This document shows positions 5,116-12,579 of a stretch of 24,978 bases of DNA, in pieces. Each line of letters begins with the position of its first letter. The first letter of the stretch is position 1. The notes under the pieces are model-generated. The model saw only the letters and a program-made list of their open reading frames with translations. It had not been told where the DNA came from and did no database searches. This stretch comes from a virus: positions 1 to 24,978 of IMG/VR virus record IMGVR_UViG_3300033149_002977; one strand, 5' to 3'. Position numbers and translations under genes: made by a program.

Positions 5116-6507
5116 ATGGATATAAAACTTAACATAAAATTACAGGAAAAACAGTTAAAAGCGTTGAACTGTATTGAGAATGAAGATTGTTATTATGTGG
5201 GATATGGTGGTGCGAAAGGTGGTGGAAAATCTTATCTCGTGCGAGCAAGAGAAATATACCGCAGACTTAAATATGCAGGCACGGTAGGGGTAATAATAAG
5301 GCGAACATTCCCTCAACTCCGTGCTAATCATATACGAAAATTCTTTATGGAATATCCTTTCACGAAGGAATGGTATCGTGCAGAAGAGCGGTCAATTCAT
5401 TATCCCAATGGTTCAATTACAGATTTCCGTCATTTAGATTCCATAGACGATGTTTATGACTATCAGGGAATAGAATACGACGACATAGCGTTAGACCAGG
5501 CAGAACAGCACGAAGAAGAGGTGTTCAAAATCTTAAAAACATCTTTACGGCAAGACCCAAAAATTAAACAAAAATACCCGAACTTTAAACCTAAATTCTT
5601 GCTTACATTCAACCCAGGCGGTATAGGGCACGAATGGGTTAAACGAATATTTATAGACCGAAATTTTACTCCCAGTGAAGAGCCTAAACATTATAGGTTC
5701 ATACAGGCAAAAGTGTGGGATAATCCTATATTTATAGAGTCCAATCCCGAATATATTAAAAACCTTATAGATTTACCAGAGGATTTACGGCGAGGATACC
5801 TTGATGGGGATTTTAATATATTTTACGGGCAGTTCTTTAAGAAACTCCGTGAGGATAAACATCTAATTGACCCGTTTCCAATTCCAAGAGATTGGTTCAA
5901 GTTCCGTTCACTTGACTGGGGATACGACCATAATGCAGTATGCCTGTGGTGGGCAGTATCTCCTGATAAAAAAGTATATATCTATCGGGGGCTTAAAGTA
6001 AACGAAATGGTAGTCACTCGGCTTGCATCTGAAATTTTATCTCTTACTCCCGCATCTGAAAAAGTAATAGATACTTTTGCAAGTAATGACCTGTGGGCGA
6101 GAATTAAAACAGACGAGGCAATGGTGGATACAACAATGGCAGACCTTATGATAGATAGAGGACTATATGTCAGGAAAGCAAACCAAGACCGAATTGTAGG
6201 ATGGCAGGTACTTATGGAATACCTTGAATGGAACGAACAACAACCCGAACCTAAACTTAAAATATTCAAAAACTACCGATGGATATTTGATGACCTTCGT
6301 AAACTTATACACGACGATAAACGCCCCGAAGATGTAAAGAAAATGCGTGGAGATGATACAGGGGACGCTTGCAGATACGGAATTATGCATCTATACGAAG
6401 GCAAAGAGTATGTGCAACCTGTTAAAACTGATATAATTTCTGAAATAATTAAAAAAATAACTATGAGAACAGACGAAAATATCATAATGGGAGACGACGA
6501 TTATTAA
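5116..6507 (+). CDS. terL: Terminase large subunit (TerL), 463 aa
   Basis: This is the ATPase-nuclease that cuts phage DNA and pumps it through the portal. The Walker A loop GGAKGGGKS is at residues 31-39. The Walker B region is IALDQAEQ with Asp127, but Gln128 sits where many TerLs have the catalytic Glu. The coupling motif LLTFNPGG has Asn166-Pro167. The RNase H-like nuclease domain begins at about residue 260, with Asp268 in SLDWGYDHNAV, a second Asp at about 319 (VIDTFASNDLW) and the acidic GDDTGDACRYG near 413-424. The length is normal for the family. It follows terS by 16 bases without a strong ribosome-binding site and precedes the FlbD-like gene by 15 bases, so it belongs to the packaging operon. 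Confidence 0.95.
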   Translation: MDIKLNIKLQEKQLKALNCIENEDCYYVGYGGAKGGGKSYLVRAREIYRRLKYAGTVGVIIRRTFPQLRANHIRKFFMEYPFTKEWYRAEERSIHYPNGSITDFRHLDSIDDVYDYQGIEYDDIALDQAEQHEEEVFKILKTSLRQDPKIKQKYPNFKPKFLLTFNPGGIGHEWVKRIFIDRNFTPSEEPKHYRFIQAKVWDNPIFIESNPEYIKNLIDLPEDLRRGYLDGDFNIFYGQFFKKLREDKHLIDPFPIPRDWFKFRSLDWGYDHNAVCLWWAVSPDKKVYIYRGLKVNEMVVTRLASEILSLTPASEKVIDTFASNDLWARIKTDEAMVDTTMADLMIDRGLYVRKANQDRIVGWQVLMEYLEWNEQQPEPKLKIFKNYRWIFDDLRKLIHDDKRPEDVKKMRGDDTGDACRYGIMHLYEGKEYVQPVKTDIISEIIKKITMRTDENIIMGDDDY

Positions 6508-6522
6508 TTTAAAGAGGTTTTT

Positions 6523-6744
6523 ATGCAAGTATTACATTTAACAGTAATGGAAAAAATAAACCAGAGACATAAAGCACGGAAAATTACCCTTCTTCCAACG
6601 AGTATTGCGTATATTGAACCTGCTAAAAATAACAAAAATGGGAAATCTCAATCATATTCAACATTAATAACCCTTACAAATGGACAGATTCTTAAAGTGA
6701 AAGAAGACTTAAACATAATTTTAGCAAGAGTTTTAACAATTTAA
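6523..6744 (+). CDS. FlbD-like small beta-rich protein, 73 aa
   Basis: AAAGAGG precedes ATG 6523. After a basic N-terminus the sequence follows the small FlbD pattern: KITLLPTSIAYIEP (about residues 20-33), an insertion, then STLITLTNGQILKVKEDL (about 46-63) and a final helix ILARVLTI. In bacteria FlbD lies in flagellar operons; the fold seems to be used more widely in phages for unknown purposes. The match is by pattern only. The position between the large terminase and the portal suggests a packaging or head accessory role, or simply a moron gene. Confidence 0.5.
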   Translation: MQVLHLTVMEKINQRHKARKITLLPTSIAYIEPAKNNKNGKSQSYSTLITLTNGQILKVKEDLNIILARVLTI

Positions 6745-6753
6745 TGCAAATTG

Positions 6754-6972
6754 ATGCAAAAAAAGATGCAAAAATTATTCCAGAATAACGAAGATTATGA
6801 AATAGATTTAAACTATTTTAAATGCCCTTATTGTGAAAATCACGATTGGGACGAATTCAGGCGAACGAAGAGTAAAATTATAGAGGAAAACGGGGAATAT
6901 TTTGAAAAATTAACCCTGTTTTGTCTTGAATGTGGGGCGTTTATTAACTTATATGGCAAAATCAGTGAATAA
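6754..6972 (+). CDS. Zinc-ribbon protein, 72 aa
   Basis: CPYC (near residues 24-27) and CLEC (near 57-60) form two CxxC knuckles about 30 residues apart, the classic zinc-ribbon layout. The stretch between is acidic and basic with a probable beta-hairpin (SKIIEENGEYFEKLTLFC). The start is uncertain: TTG 6751, ATG 6754 and ATG 6766 are all in frame and none has a clear ribosome-binding site; I give the first ATG. Zinc ribbons often bind DNA, RNA or protein partners. It lies between the FlbD-like gene and the portal in the same operon. Confidence 0.6.
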   Translation: MQKKMQKLFQNNEDYEIDLNYFKCPYCENHDWDEFRRTKSKIIEENGEYFEKLTLFCLECGAFINLYGKISE

Positions 6973-7016
6973 GTGTATAACTTATTAACATATTTGTAAT
7001 GAAAAGGTAAACAAAA

Positions 7017-8927
7017 ATGGCAGAACCTATTACAAACGCAATGAATGAGCAAATAACTACTTTATCTGCACCTAATTTGTCTTTATCTGATGAAGAAACC
7101 CGACTTTTAGGTAAACTTAATGAATGGTTTAGTGAGGCAACTAAATATATACAACCCAGACGGGAACGATGGCGTAAAAATGAACAACTTTATCTTAACA
7201 AGGTGGAAGTATTTGGGCGAAAAGGATGGACGGAACTAAAATTTAATCTTGCACTTGCTATAATCCGAACAGAAATGGCTATTATATCTGATTATCTCCC
7301 TACTTTTGACATCATAGGCGAGGAGGAAAACGACCGATTTTTTGCTAATATGCTTCAAAAACGCAAAGCACAAATAGAACGCTCGGCACAACTTGTAGAT
7401 AAAATCCTTGATACTATACACGACGGGCTTAATTATTCTAATGGTCTCTGCGAAATTCAACCTGTTATTCAAACAATCACTAACCCCGATGGAACTTCAT
7501 TTAAAAAACTTACTATCCAAGCAAGATTAGTTGACCCGTTTACCTGGCTACCTGCACCTTATTCCACAGGAATGGATATACGAACTGAATGTCTATACCA
7601 GATGTTTGCAACTCCTGTTCATATTGACATCATAAAACGCACTTATGGAGTTGAAGTTCCCGCAGAAGGATACCTTGATGAAAATCGTGCGTTCCATCTT
7701 GTAGAAGACCCACAGAACCAGCCTTTAAATTCTAAATATGCATTAGTTAAAGAATGTTATTTTATGGACGAAGATTTAGATAAATACCCAAACGGACGAG
7801 CAGTCGTATGGGTTGGAAATAGAATTCTTGAAGATAAACCTATTGGGATTGCTGTGAATGGTATCATAAAACCAGAGGAGTTCTCTCTATTACCTTACTT
7901 TATGATTGGCAACTATAAAACTGCACATTCTATATTCGGTATAGGTGAAGGCGAACTTGTTAAATCCCAAATTAAAGCATTCAATCAAGTTATGTCTTCT
8001 CTTGCGGATAATATCAAAAAACAAGGTAATCCTATCCGTAAAATCCGTAAACATCTCGCAAGACAACTTGAAAGTGCAATACTTGGTGTTGCAGGTGAAG
8101 AGATTGAAGTTATTGAACCTGATGATATAACCTGGGATGTTCCCCCAAATGTTCCTTCACATACTTGGAACTTTCTTGAATGGCTTTTACGCTTAACTGA
8201 TACAATCACAGGTGTTCACGATGTTACGCAAGGACGCCGACCATTAGGTATCACTGCTGGAATTGCAATTGCAGAACTCCAAGAAGCAGCCCAGACAGCA
8301 GTCAGATATAAAATCAAAAAATACATAAACCCATTCATAATCTCAATGGGACGATATATAACATATCTCTTACAAAACCTTGATGAGGAAGTTAAAGAAA
8401 TTCGTGATTATACCGCAACTGAACCTGCTTATACTTTATATGACCCGCTTTCTCGGTATGATAAATATGGCAGACGAGAAGGCGAAGAAGGATTTGACGA
8501 AACCACCGCTAAAACAATCCGTGATGCTAAATTTGAAGTTGAAGTTGTAACAGGTATCCGACTTCCATCTGGCAGGTTTGAAGATGAAGCAAGACGGATT
8601 GAAAAGTTTAAAGCAGGTATATACGGAATTGAAGATGTAACTATATATGAACAAAACCGAGACGAAATTATATCCCGATACTATCAACGAATGGGATTAG
8701 CACAACTTAAAGAACGGCAAGAAGCCCTGAATGAAGCATATAACCAATTTACACAACTTATATCTAAATCATTAAGCACTGAAAAACAATGGATTGGAAG
8801 CCCAGAAGAGGAAACAATGGCAAGACTTCTAAAACAGTTTCCTGAACTTCTTAATACAGAAGATTTCGCTAATTTACCATTGAAATATAAAAATAATCTA
8901 TTAGAAGTGTTCAAAATAGGTGCATAA
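7017..8927 (+). CDS. Portal protein, 636 aa
   Basis: The portal is the dodecameric ring at one head vertex through which DNA enters and leaves. The protein has the layout of P22/T7-type portals. An N-terminal helical part contains WRKNEQLYLNKVEVFGRKGWTELKFN (about 51-76, landmark WRKNEQLY). A central alpha/beta region follows, with the stem/crown signature TQGRRPLGITAGIAIAELQE and AAQTAVRYKIKKYINP near 403-436. The C-terminus is a long charged helical region (about 540-636). The length fits a podovirus portal. AAAAGG about 9 bases before ATG 7017 is the ribosome-binding site. Its place after terL and before the scaffold supports the call. Confidence 0.9.
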   Translation: MAEPITNAMNEQITTLSAPNLSLSDEETRLLGKLNEWFSEATKYIQPRRERWRKNEQLYLNKVEVFGRKGWTELKFNLALAIIRTEMAIISDYLPTFDIIGEEENDRFFANMLQKRKAQIERSAQLVDKILDTIHDGLNYSNGLCEIQPVIQTITNPDGTSFKKLTIQARLVDPFTWLPAPYSTGMDIRTECLYQMFATPVHIDIIKRTYGVEVPAEGYLDENRAFHLVEDPQNQPLNSKYALVKECYFMDEDLDKYPNGRAVVWVGNRILEDKPIGIAVNGIIKPEEFSLLPYFMIGNYKTAHSIFGIGEGELVKSQIKAFNQVMSSLADNIKKQGNPIRKIRKHLARQLESAILGVAGEEIEVIEPDDITWDVPPNVPSHTWNFLEWLLRLTDTITGVHDVTQGRRPLGITAGIAIAELQEAAQTAVRYKIKKYINPFIISMGRYITYLLQNLDEEVKEIRDYTATEPAYTLYDPLSRYDKYGRREGEEGFDETTAKTIRDAKFEVEVVTGIRLPSGRFEDEARRIEKFKAGIYGIEDVTIYEQNRDEIISRYYQRMGLAQLKERQEALNEAYNQFTQLISKSLSTEKQWIGSPEEETMARLLKQFPELLNTEDFANLPLKYKNNLLEVFKIGA

Positions 8928-8939
8928 ATCGTGCCAGAA

Positions 8940-9002
8940 ATACTAAATAGGGAACAAATATTATGCTTTTTAGTATATTATAATAGGGTTCTCTATTTTA
9001 GT
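8940..9002 (+). promoter_or_regulatory. Mutually exclusive hairpins and a TATAAT box before the scaffold gene
   Basis: The segment 8940-8955 can pair in two ways: 8940-8947 with 8969-8976 (8 perfect pairs), or 8942-8955 with 8988-9002 (14 pairs with one bulge and one G-T). The two cannot form together. A perfect TATAAT lies at 8979-8984 but with no good -35 element. This may be a leader controlling scaffold and capsid expression or an RNA-processing site. Confidence 0.4.
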
Positions 9003-9033
9003 GTCTTCATAGACCAACTAAAAGGAGAATTAA

Positions 9034-10047
9034 ATGAATAATAATAATCAAGTTAATCAAAGTCAAACTAATCAGGTTCAACAGGATGGTAATGATACGC
9101 AAGTTGCTCCCGTATCAAAACCTAAACCTGTTGATCCTTATGAATCTATTGAAGTTGATTTAAAGTCACTCCTTATTGAAGAACCCGATAAGGAGCAAGA
9201 CGAGCCAAAGAATACCTCCGATGACCAGACTACAAAGTCTGAACAGGGAGAGCAGAAACAAGACCAAGAGGGGCAACCAGAGAAGCAACAGCAACAAGAA
9301 GGGCAAGAAGAAGGGCAAGAAAAGTTAGAACAAAAAGAACCCGAGACTGAACCTGAACTGCCTAAAATTAAAGTTGCGGATAAAGAGTTAACGGAAGAGG
9401 AAATACTTGAAGCCCTTAAAGATTCTGAAAACAAAAAGAAATGGCAGAAAGAGAACACTCAAAAAGCCCAAGAAGTTGCTGAACTTCGCAAGGTTGCAGA
9501 ACCGTTGGTGGAGTTTGTTAAGTTGGTTAAAAATTCACCTGATTTGATTGAAATTCTTGAAGATACTCTTATTGAAGCGGACGCAGACGAGAAAATCCAA
9601 AAAGCGTTCAAGACTGCATTCACAGTTGATATTGATAAATACCGAAGTCCATATCTGGATGAACTTGAAAAACTGAAAGAAGAGAAAGAACGAATTGAGG
9701 CGGAGAGGGCGTTCAATGAAGATGCACAACAACTTAAACAGAAATACAAACTTAAAGACTCTGATATTGACGAAATAGTCCAGTATGCGGAAAACCGATA
9801 TAAAGAATCAGGTGTAGTTTTAACACTTGAAGAGGCTTATAAGGCTCTGGATTACGACCGAAAAGTTAAAGAACTTGAACGATTGAAAAAAGAACAGCAA
9901 AACCGCACATTACAAACTCCAAAGACGGTTGAAAAGAATGTAGGGGCAACACAAATTAAAACTCCGCCTAAAAAGATTAGAGATTACGAAGAGATTGATT
10001 TAGGGGAGTTTAAAGATAAACTTTTTACTGGTGAAACTACATATTAA
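9034..10047 (+). CDS. Capsid scaffolding protein, 337 aa
   Basis: Scaffold proteins shape the procapsid and are then released or digested. Residues 1-30 are Asn/Gln-rich, 45-110 are a low-complexity Glu/Gln/Lys/Pro stretch, and 110-160 contain a typical core (KIKVADKELTEEEILEAL followed by a lysine-rich helix). Residues 165-300 are long amphipathic coiled-coil-like helices, and the C-terminus is a short helix (DLGEFKDKLFTGETTY) of the kind that contacts the coat protein. There are no cysteines. The position between portal and major capsid gene is exactly right. AAAAGGAG precedes ATG 9034. I see no protease signature here or next door, so release probably does not need cleavage. Confidence 0.85.
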   Translation: MNNNNQVNQSQTNQVQQDGNDTQVAPVSKPKPVDPYESIEVDLKSLLIEEPDKEQDEPKNTSDDQTTKSEQGEQKQDQEGQPEKQQQQEGQEEGQEKLEQKEPETEPELPKIKVADKELTEEEILEALKDSENKKKWQKENTQKAQEVAELRKVAEPLVEFVKLVKNSPDLIEILEDTLIEADADEKIQKAFKTAFTVDIDKYRSPYLDELEKLKEEKERIEAERAFNEDAQQLKQKYKLKDSDIDEIVQYAENRYKESGVVLTLEEAYKALDYDRKVKELERLKKEQQNRTLQTPKTVEKNVGATQIKTPPKKIRDYEEIDLGEFKDKLFTGETTY

Positions 10048-10060
10048 GGAGGTATAACAA

Positions 10061-11107
10061 ATGGCTCTTAATTATAATACTATTCAAGCGTTAATAAACA
10101 AGAAGTATCTTCCTGTTCTGTATGATAACATCTTTACTGCTAATCATTTCCTTCTTGCGAAACTGAAACAAAAAGCAAAAACTTACAACGATAGAACTAT
10201 TGTTGTTCCGCTTGAATACGCAAAAAGCACGACCATAGATTTTCTTGCAAGAGGTGAACCAATCACTCTGGCATCAGAGGAACTCGTAACCGCTGCGGAG
10301 TATTCTCCCAAGATGTTAAGTGCTTCTCTTACCATCTATCTTGAAGATGAACTTGAAAGCAAATCTGATATGGCTATTAAGAATATTCTTGATGTTAAAC
10401 TCCGAAATATCCAGCGCTCTATTGAGGAATATCTTGCATCTTATCTCTGGACAAGGGGTGTATCTAATCCTGATTCTAACGGTTGGAATACTATTGACCA
10501 TCTCATTAACGATGATGATTCTACTGCCGTTGGTGGAATTCCTGCTTCTGGAACACAATATTCTTGGTGGAAATCTAATATGATTGATTTGCAGGATGGT
10601 TCTTTTACTGGTGATGCTACACAGGAAGCGGATTTAAAAGATAGTTCCAAAGATGTATATTTACTTAAACTCTATGCTCGTGGAGTTGCGAAGTCTAAAT
10701 ATCAGACAGGCAAGAACCCTGATTGTATTATAGTTCCGCAGTATATCTGGGATTTGACTGAACAAATCCTGCACGAACAAAAACTCGGAACTACTATGCA
10801 AGTTATGGTTGGTGATATTGGATTTACGGCACTTAATTTCAGGGGTATTCCTATTGTTGCGGATGACGATATGGTTGCAGCGCAGACAGGAGATACTGAT
10901 GGTAGAATATATTTCATTAACACAGAGTTTATGTATATGTTCTTTAATTCAGGTGCAAAGTTCACAGCGTCAGAGTTTGTAAAATCTGCAAACTTGAATG
11001 CAAGAACTTCTTTAATTAATGCTTATGGAAATATTGTAATTTCAAATAGAAGGTCGCAGACCTGTATATATAACATTCTATCACCGAAATCTTATTCTTC
11101 AAATTAA
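10061..11107 (+). CDS. Major capsid protein, 348 aa
   Basis: This is the coat protein of the icosahedral shell, expected to have the HK97 fold. The N-terminal arm begins MALNYNTIQALINKKYLPVL and is followed by a beta-rich stretch (TIVVPLEYAKSTTIDFLARG). The spine helix region lies at about 105-135 (ESKSDMAIKNILDVKLRNIQRSIEEYL). An insertion with WNTIDHLINDDDSTAVGG follows at 142-159, then a C-terminal P-domain strand set including MQVMVGDIGFTALNFRGIP (about 246-264). The N-terminus and length look like capsid proteins of uncharacterised podoviruses. AAGGAGG ahead of ATG 10061 is strong, as expected for the most abundant protein. No signal peptide is present, unlike many tail genes downstream. 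Confidence 0.9.
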   Translation: MALNYNTIQALINKKYLPVLYDNIFTANHFLLAKLKQKAKTYNDRTIVVPLEYAKSTTIDFLARGEPITLASEELVTAAEYSPKMLSASLTIYLEDELESKSDMAIKNILDVKLRNIQRSIEEYLASYLWTRGVSNPDSNGWNTIDHLINDDDSTAVGGIPASGTQYSWWKSNMIDLQDGSFTGDATQEADLKDSSKDVYLLKLYARGVAKSKYQTGKNPDCIIVPQYIWDLTEQILHEQKLGTTMQVMVGDIGFTALNFRGIPIVADDDMVAAQTGDTDGRIYFINTEFMYMFFNSGAKFTASEFVKSANLNARTSLINAYGNIVISNRRSQTCIYNILSPKSYSSN

Positions 11108-11136
11108 TATAAATTTTTTAATAAAGGAGGTTAACA

Positions 11137-11388
11137 ATGGCTTTTGAACAATCAATGGCTGACAAAAGAAGCGTGACGATTGTATCTGGTATAGATGATG
11201 ATGGTTATTACTATTTCCAATTAGGTTCTATCAGGTTCTATGTTGGCGAAGGTTCTCCTAATGGTGTTATTACTGCTCCATCTGGTTCGTTATGCATTGA
11301 TACGGATGCAACCGACAAAACCGACCCTAATCTCTATATGAATGTTGATGGAGGCACCACTTGGGAAAAAGTCGGTAGTCAGTCATAA
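11137..11388 (+). CDS. Capsid accessory or head-fibre protein, 83 aa
   Basis: AAAGGAGG before ATG 11137 is strong, matching the capsid gene. The second half carries the pattern PNGVITAPSGSLCIDTD, then LYMNVDGGTTWEKV. It is close to the small motif common in phage head fibres, decoration proteins and tail fibres (P-x-G-x-x-x-A-P-x-G-S-L followed by LY...GGTTW). Its place directly after the capsid gene and before a terminator points to a capsid surface protein made in large amounts. No enzyme motif is present. The role is inferred from motif and position. Confidence 0.65.
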   Translation: MAFEQSMADKRSVTIVSGIDDDGYYYFQLGSIRFYVGEGSPNGVITAPSGSLCIDTDATDKTDPNLYMNVDGGTTWEKVGSQS

Positions 11389-11400
11389 ACAAGAAATTAG

Positions 11401-11434
11401 AGGGGATAGAAACATTTAGTCTATCCCCTTTTAT
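11401..11434 (+). terminator. Rho-independent terminator ending the capsid unit
   Basis: AGGGGATAGA (11401-11410) and TCTATCCCCT (11420-11429) form a perfect 10-bp stem with a 9-base loop and a T-rich tail. It lies 12 bases after the capsid accessory gene and separates the head genes from the tail genes. Confidence 0.9.
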
Positions 11435-11465
11435 AATACCATTAAAACAGTGAGGTAAAGAACAA

Positions 11466-12281
11466 ATGAAAAAGTTAATAACTATATGGCTTGCTATACT
11501 TATTCTTGTTCCATCTGTTGTTTTCTCTCAAAGTAAATCAGATATTAATCGTGCAGTATGGAAAGTCATTACAGAAGGGATACTTTATCCTGATGCTTTC
11601 AAGTCCGCAGTGTTTTTTGATGATTTTTATAATCTCCCTGATACCACCAACAACTGGGATGTTTATATGACGACCACCACTGGCAAAATTGAAATCTCTA
11701 CTGTTGGGGCTTATAGGTTTTCATCTCCCCTTAAATATGGTGGTGGAATTCTTACATTAGCAAACAATGGTGGAACTCAATCAACAGTGGTAAACATTCA
11801 GAAAAAGGGTATAGTTGCAGTTATTGAAACAGATACTTCTAAAAGGGAAACAAGCGATATTCAGAAAAGTGATAGACAAATTGAGTTTGAAGCAAAAGTA
11901 TTTCTGAATGACACCACAAATATTGGTTTTGTTGCTGGTCTTATTACTGCGGATGATGATTCTGTACGAAACGGGTCTGCGTTTGGTGGAATTTACTTTG
12001 AGAAACCTTATGGAACTAATACATATTATTTCCGAAGCAGGCGTGCAGGAACAACTGTTTCCAGAACTTTAACTAAAATTACAGCAAATTCTGATACATC
12101 TTGGATTACTCTTAAATTTGTAGTTTATGATACAAATAATGTTATTCCCTATGTAAACGGGCTTCAAGATTCAGCAATTACAACTTATATTCCATTTGAT
12201 AGCGTATTAGTTCCTACATTTGAAGTTAGTAATGATACGGTTTCTATTGATTATGTGAAAGTAGTTCAAAAGGATAGATAA
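11466..12281 (+). CDS. Signal-peptide-bearing lectin-like (jelly-roll) virion protein, 271 aa
   Basis: Residues 1-21 are a textbook Sec signal: MKK, then 15 hydrophobic residues, then VVFS with Gln22 at +1. The mature part starts with a helix and then FFDDFYNLPDTTNNWDVYM, followed by many predicted beta-strands (FEAKVFLNDTTNIGFVAGLI, SAFGGIYFEKP, WITLKFVVYDTNNVIPYVNG). That pattern matches concanavalin-like jelly-roll proteins found among phage structural proteins. No catalytic site is visible. GAGGTAAAG precedes ATG 11466. A role in surface binding is inferred; a signal peptide on such a protein is unexpected. It abuts the next gene (12282) with no gap. Confidence 0.65.
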   Translation: MKKLITIWLAILILVPSVVFSQSKSDINRAVWKVITEGILYPDAFKSAVFFDDFYNLPDTTNNWDVYMTTTTGKIEISTVGAYRFSSPLKYGGGILTLANNGGTQSTVVNIQKKGIVAVIETDTSKRETSDIQKSDRQIEFEAKVFLNDTTNIGFVAGLITADDDSVRNGSAFGGIYFEKPYGTNTYYFRSRRAGTTVSRTLTKITANSDTSWITLKFVVYDTNNVIPYVNGLQDSAITTYIPFDSVLVPTFEVSNDTVSIDYVKVVQKDR

Positions 12282-12569
12282 ATGGCGATTTATTATGTTT
12301 TACTTGATGGAACAGATAATACTTATATAACAGGAACATCTGATACCCCCCAGACAATAAAGTTTGAGGATTTAAAAGATATTGAGGGTAATCAGTTACC
12401 AACTGGGGGGTTTTCTTCTATACCGTTTATGATAATAAAACGATTACCTGAAAACCAAAGAGATGCTGTAATTACAAACATTACAAAAACACAGTTTCAG
12501 GTTTATATGATGGATTACGGAGATTTATCTATCACACAGGGTAAATATTTACTTATTATAAAAGATTAA
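12282..12569 (+). CDS. Small beta-domain virion protein, 95 aa, paralogous to the N-terminus of the 15612 protein
   Basis: Its ATG follows the previous stop directly, with AAAGG upstream. No signal peptide is present. Residues 17-95 align without trouble to the first 90 residues of the protein at 15612: TGTSDTPQT versus TGTSDSPQT, GNQLP versus GNSLP, and MDYGDLSITQGKYLLII versus NDYGYIGSGQILCNLLI. So the domain exists here on its own and there fused to an adaptor domain. It is beta-rich and probably a small structural module. The function is unknown; the neighbourhood indicates the tail or neck. Confidence 0.65.
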   Translation: MAIYYVLLDGTDNTYITGTSDTPQTIKFEDLKDIEGNQLPTGGFSSIPFMIIKRLPENQRDAVITNITKTQFQVYMMDYGDLSITQGKYLLIIKD

Positions 12570-12579
12570 AGAGATTATA

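Noticed and set aside
9138-9458. Ser/Cys-rich minus-strand ORF opposite the scaffold gene
   Set aside because: It mirrors the Glu/Gln codons of the scaffold low-complexity stretch and has no independent start signal.
11432-11437. TATAAT directly after the capsid terminator as a promoter for the tail genes
   Set aside because: It overlaps the T-rich tail of the terminator and has no recognisable -35 element at a suitable distance; in AT-rich DNA such a match is expected by chance.
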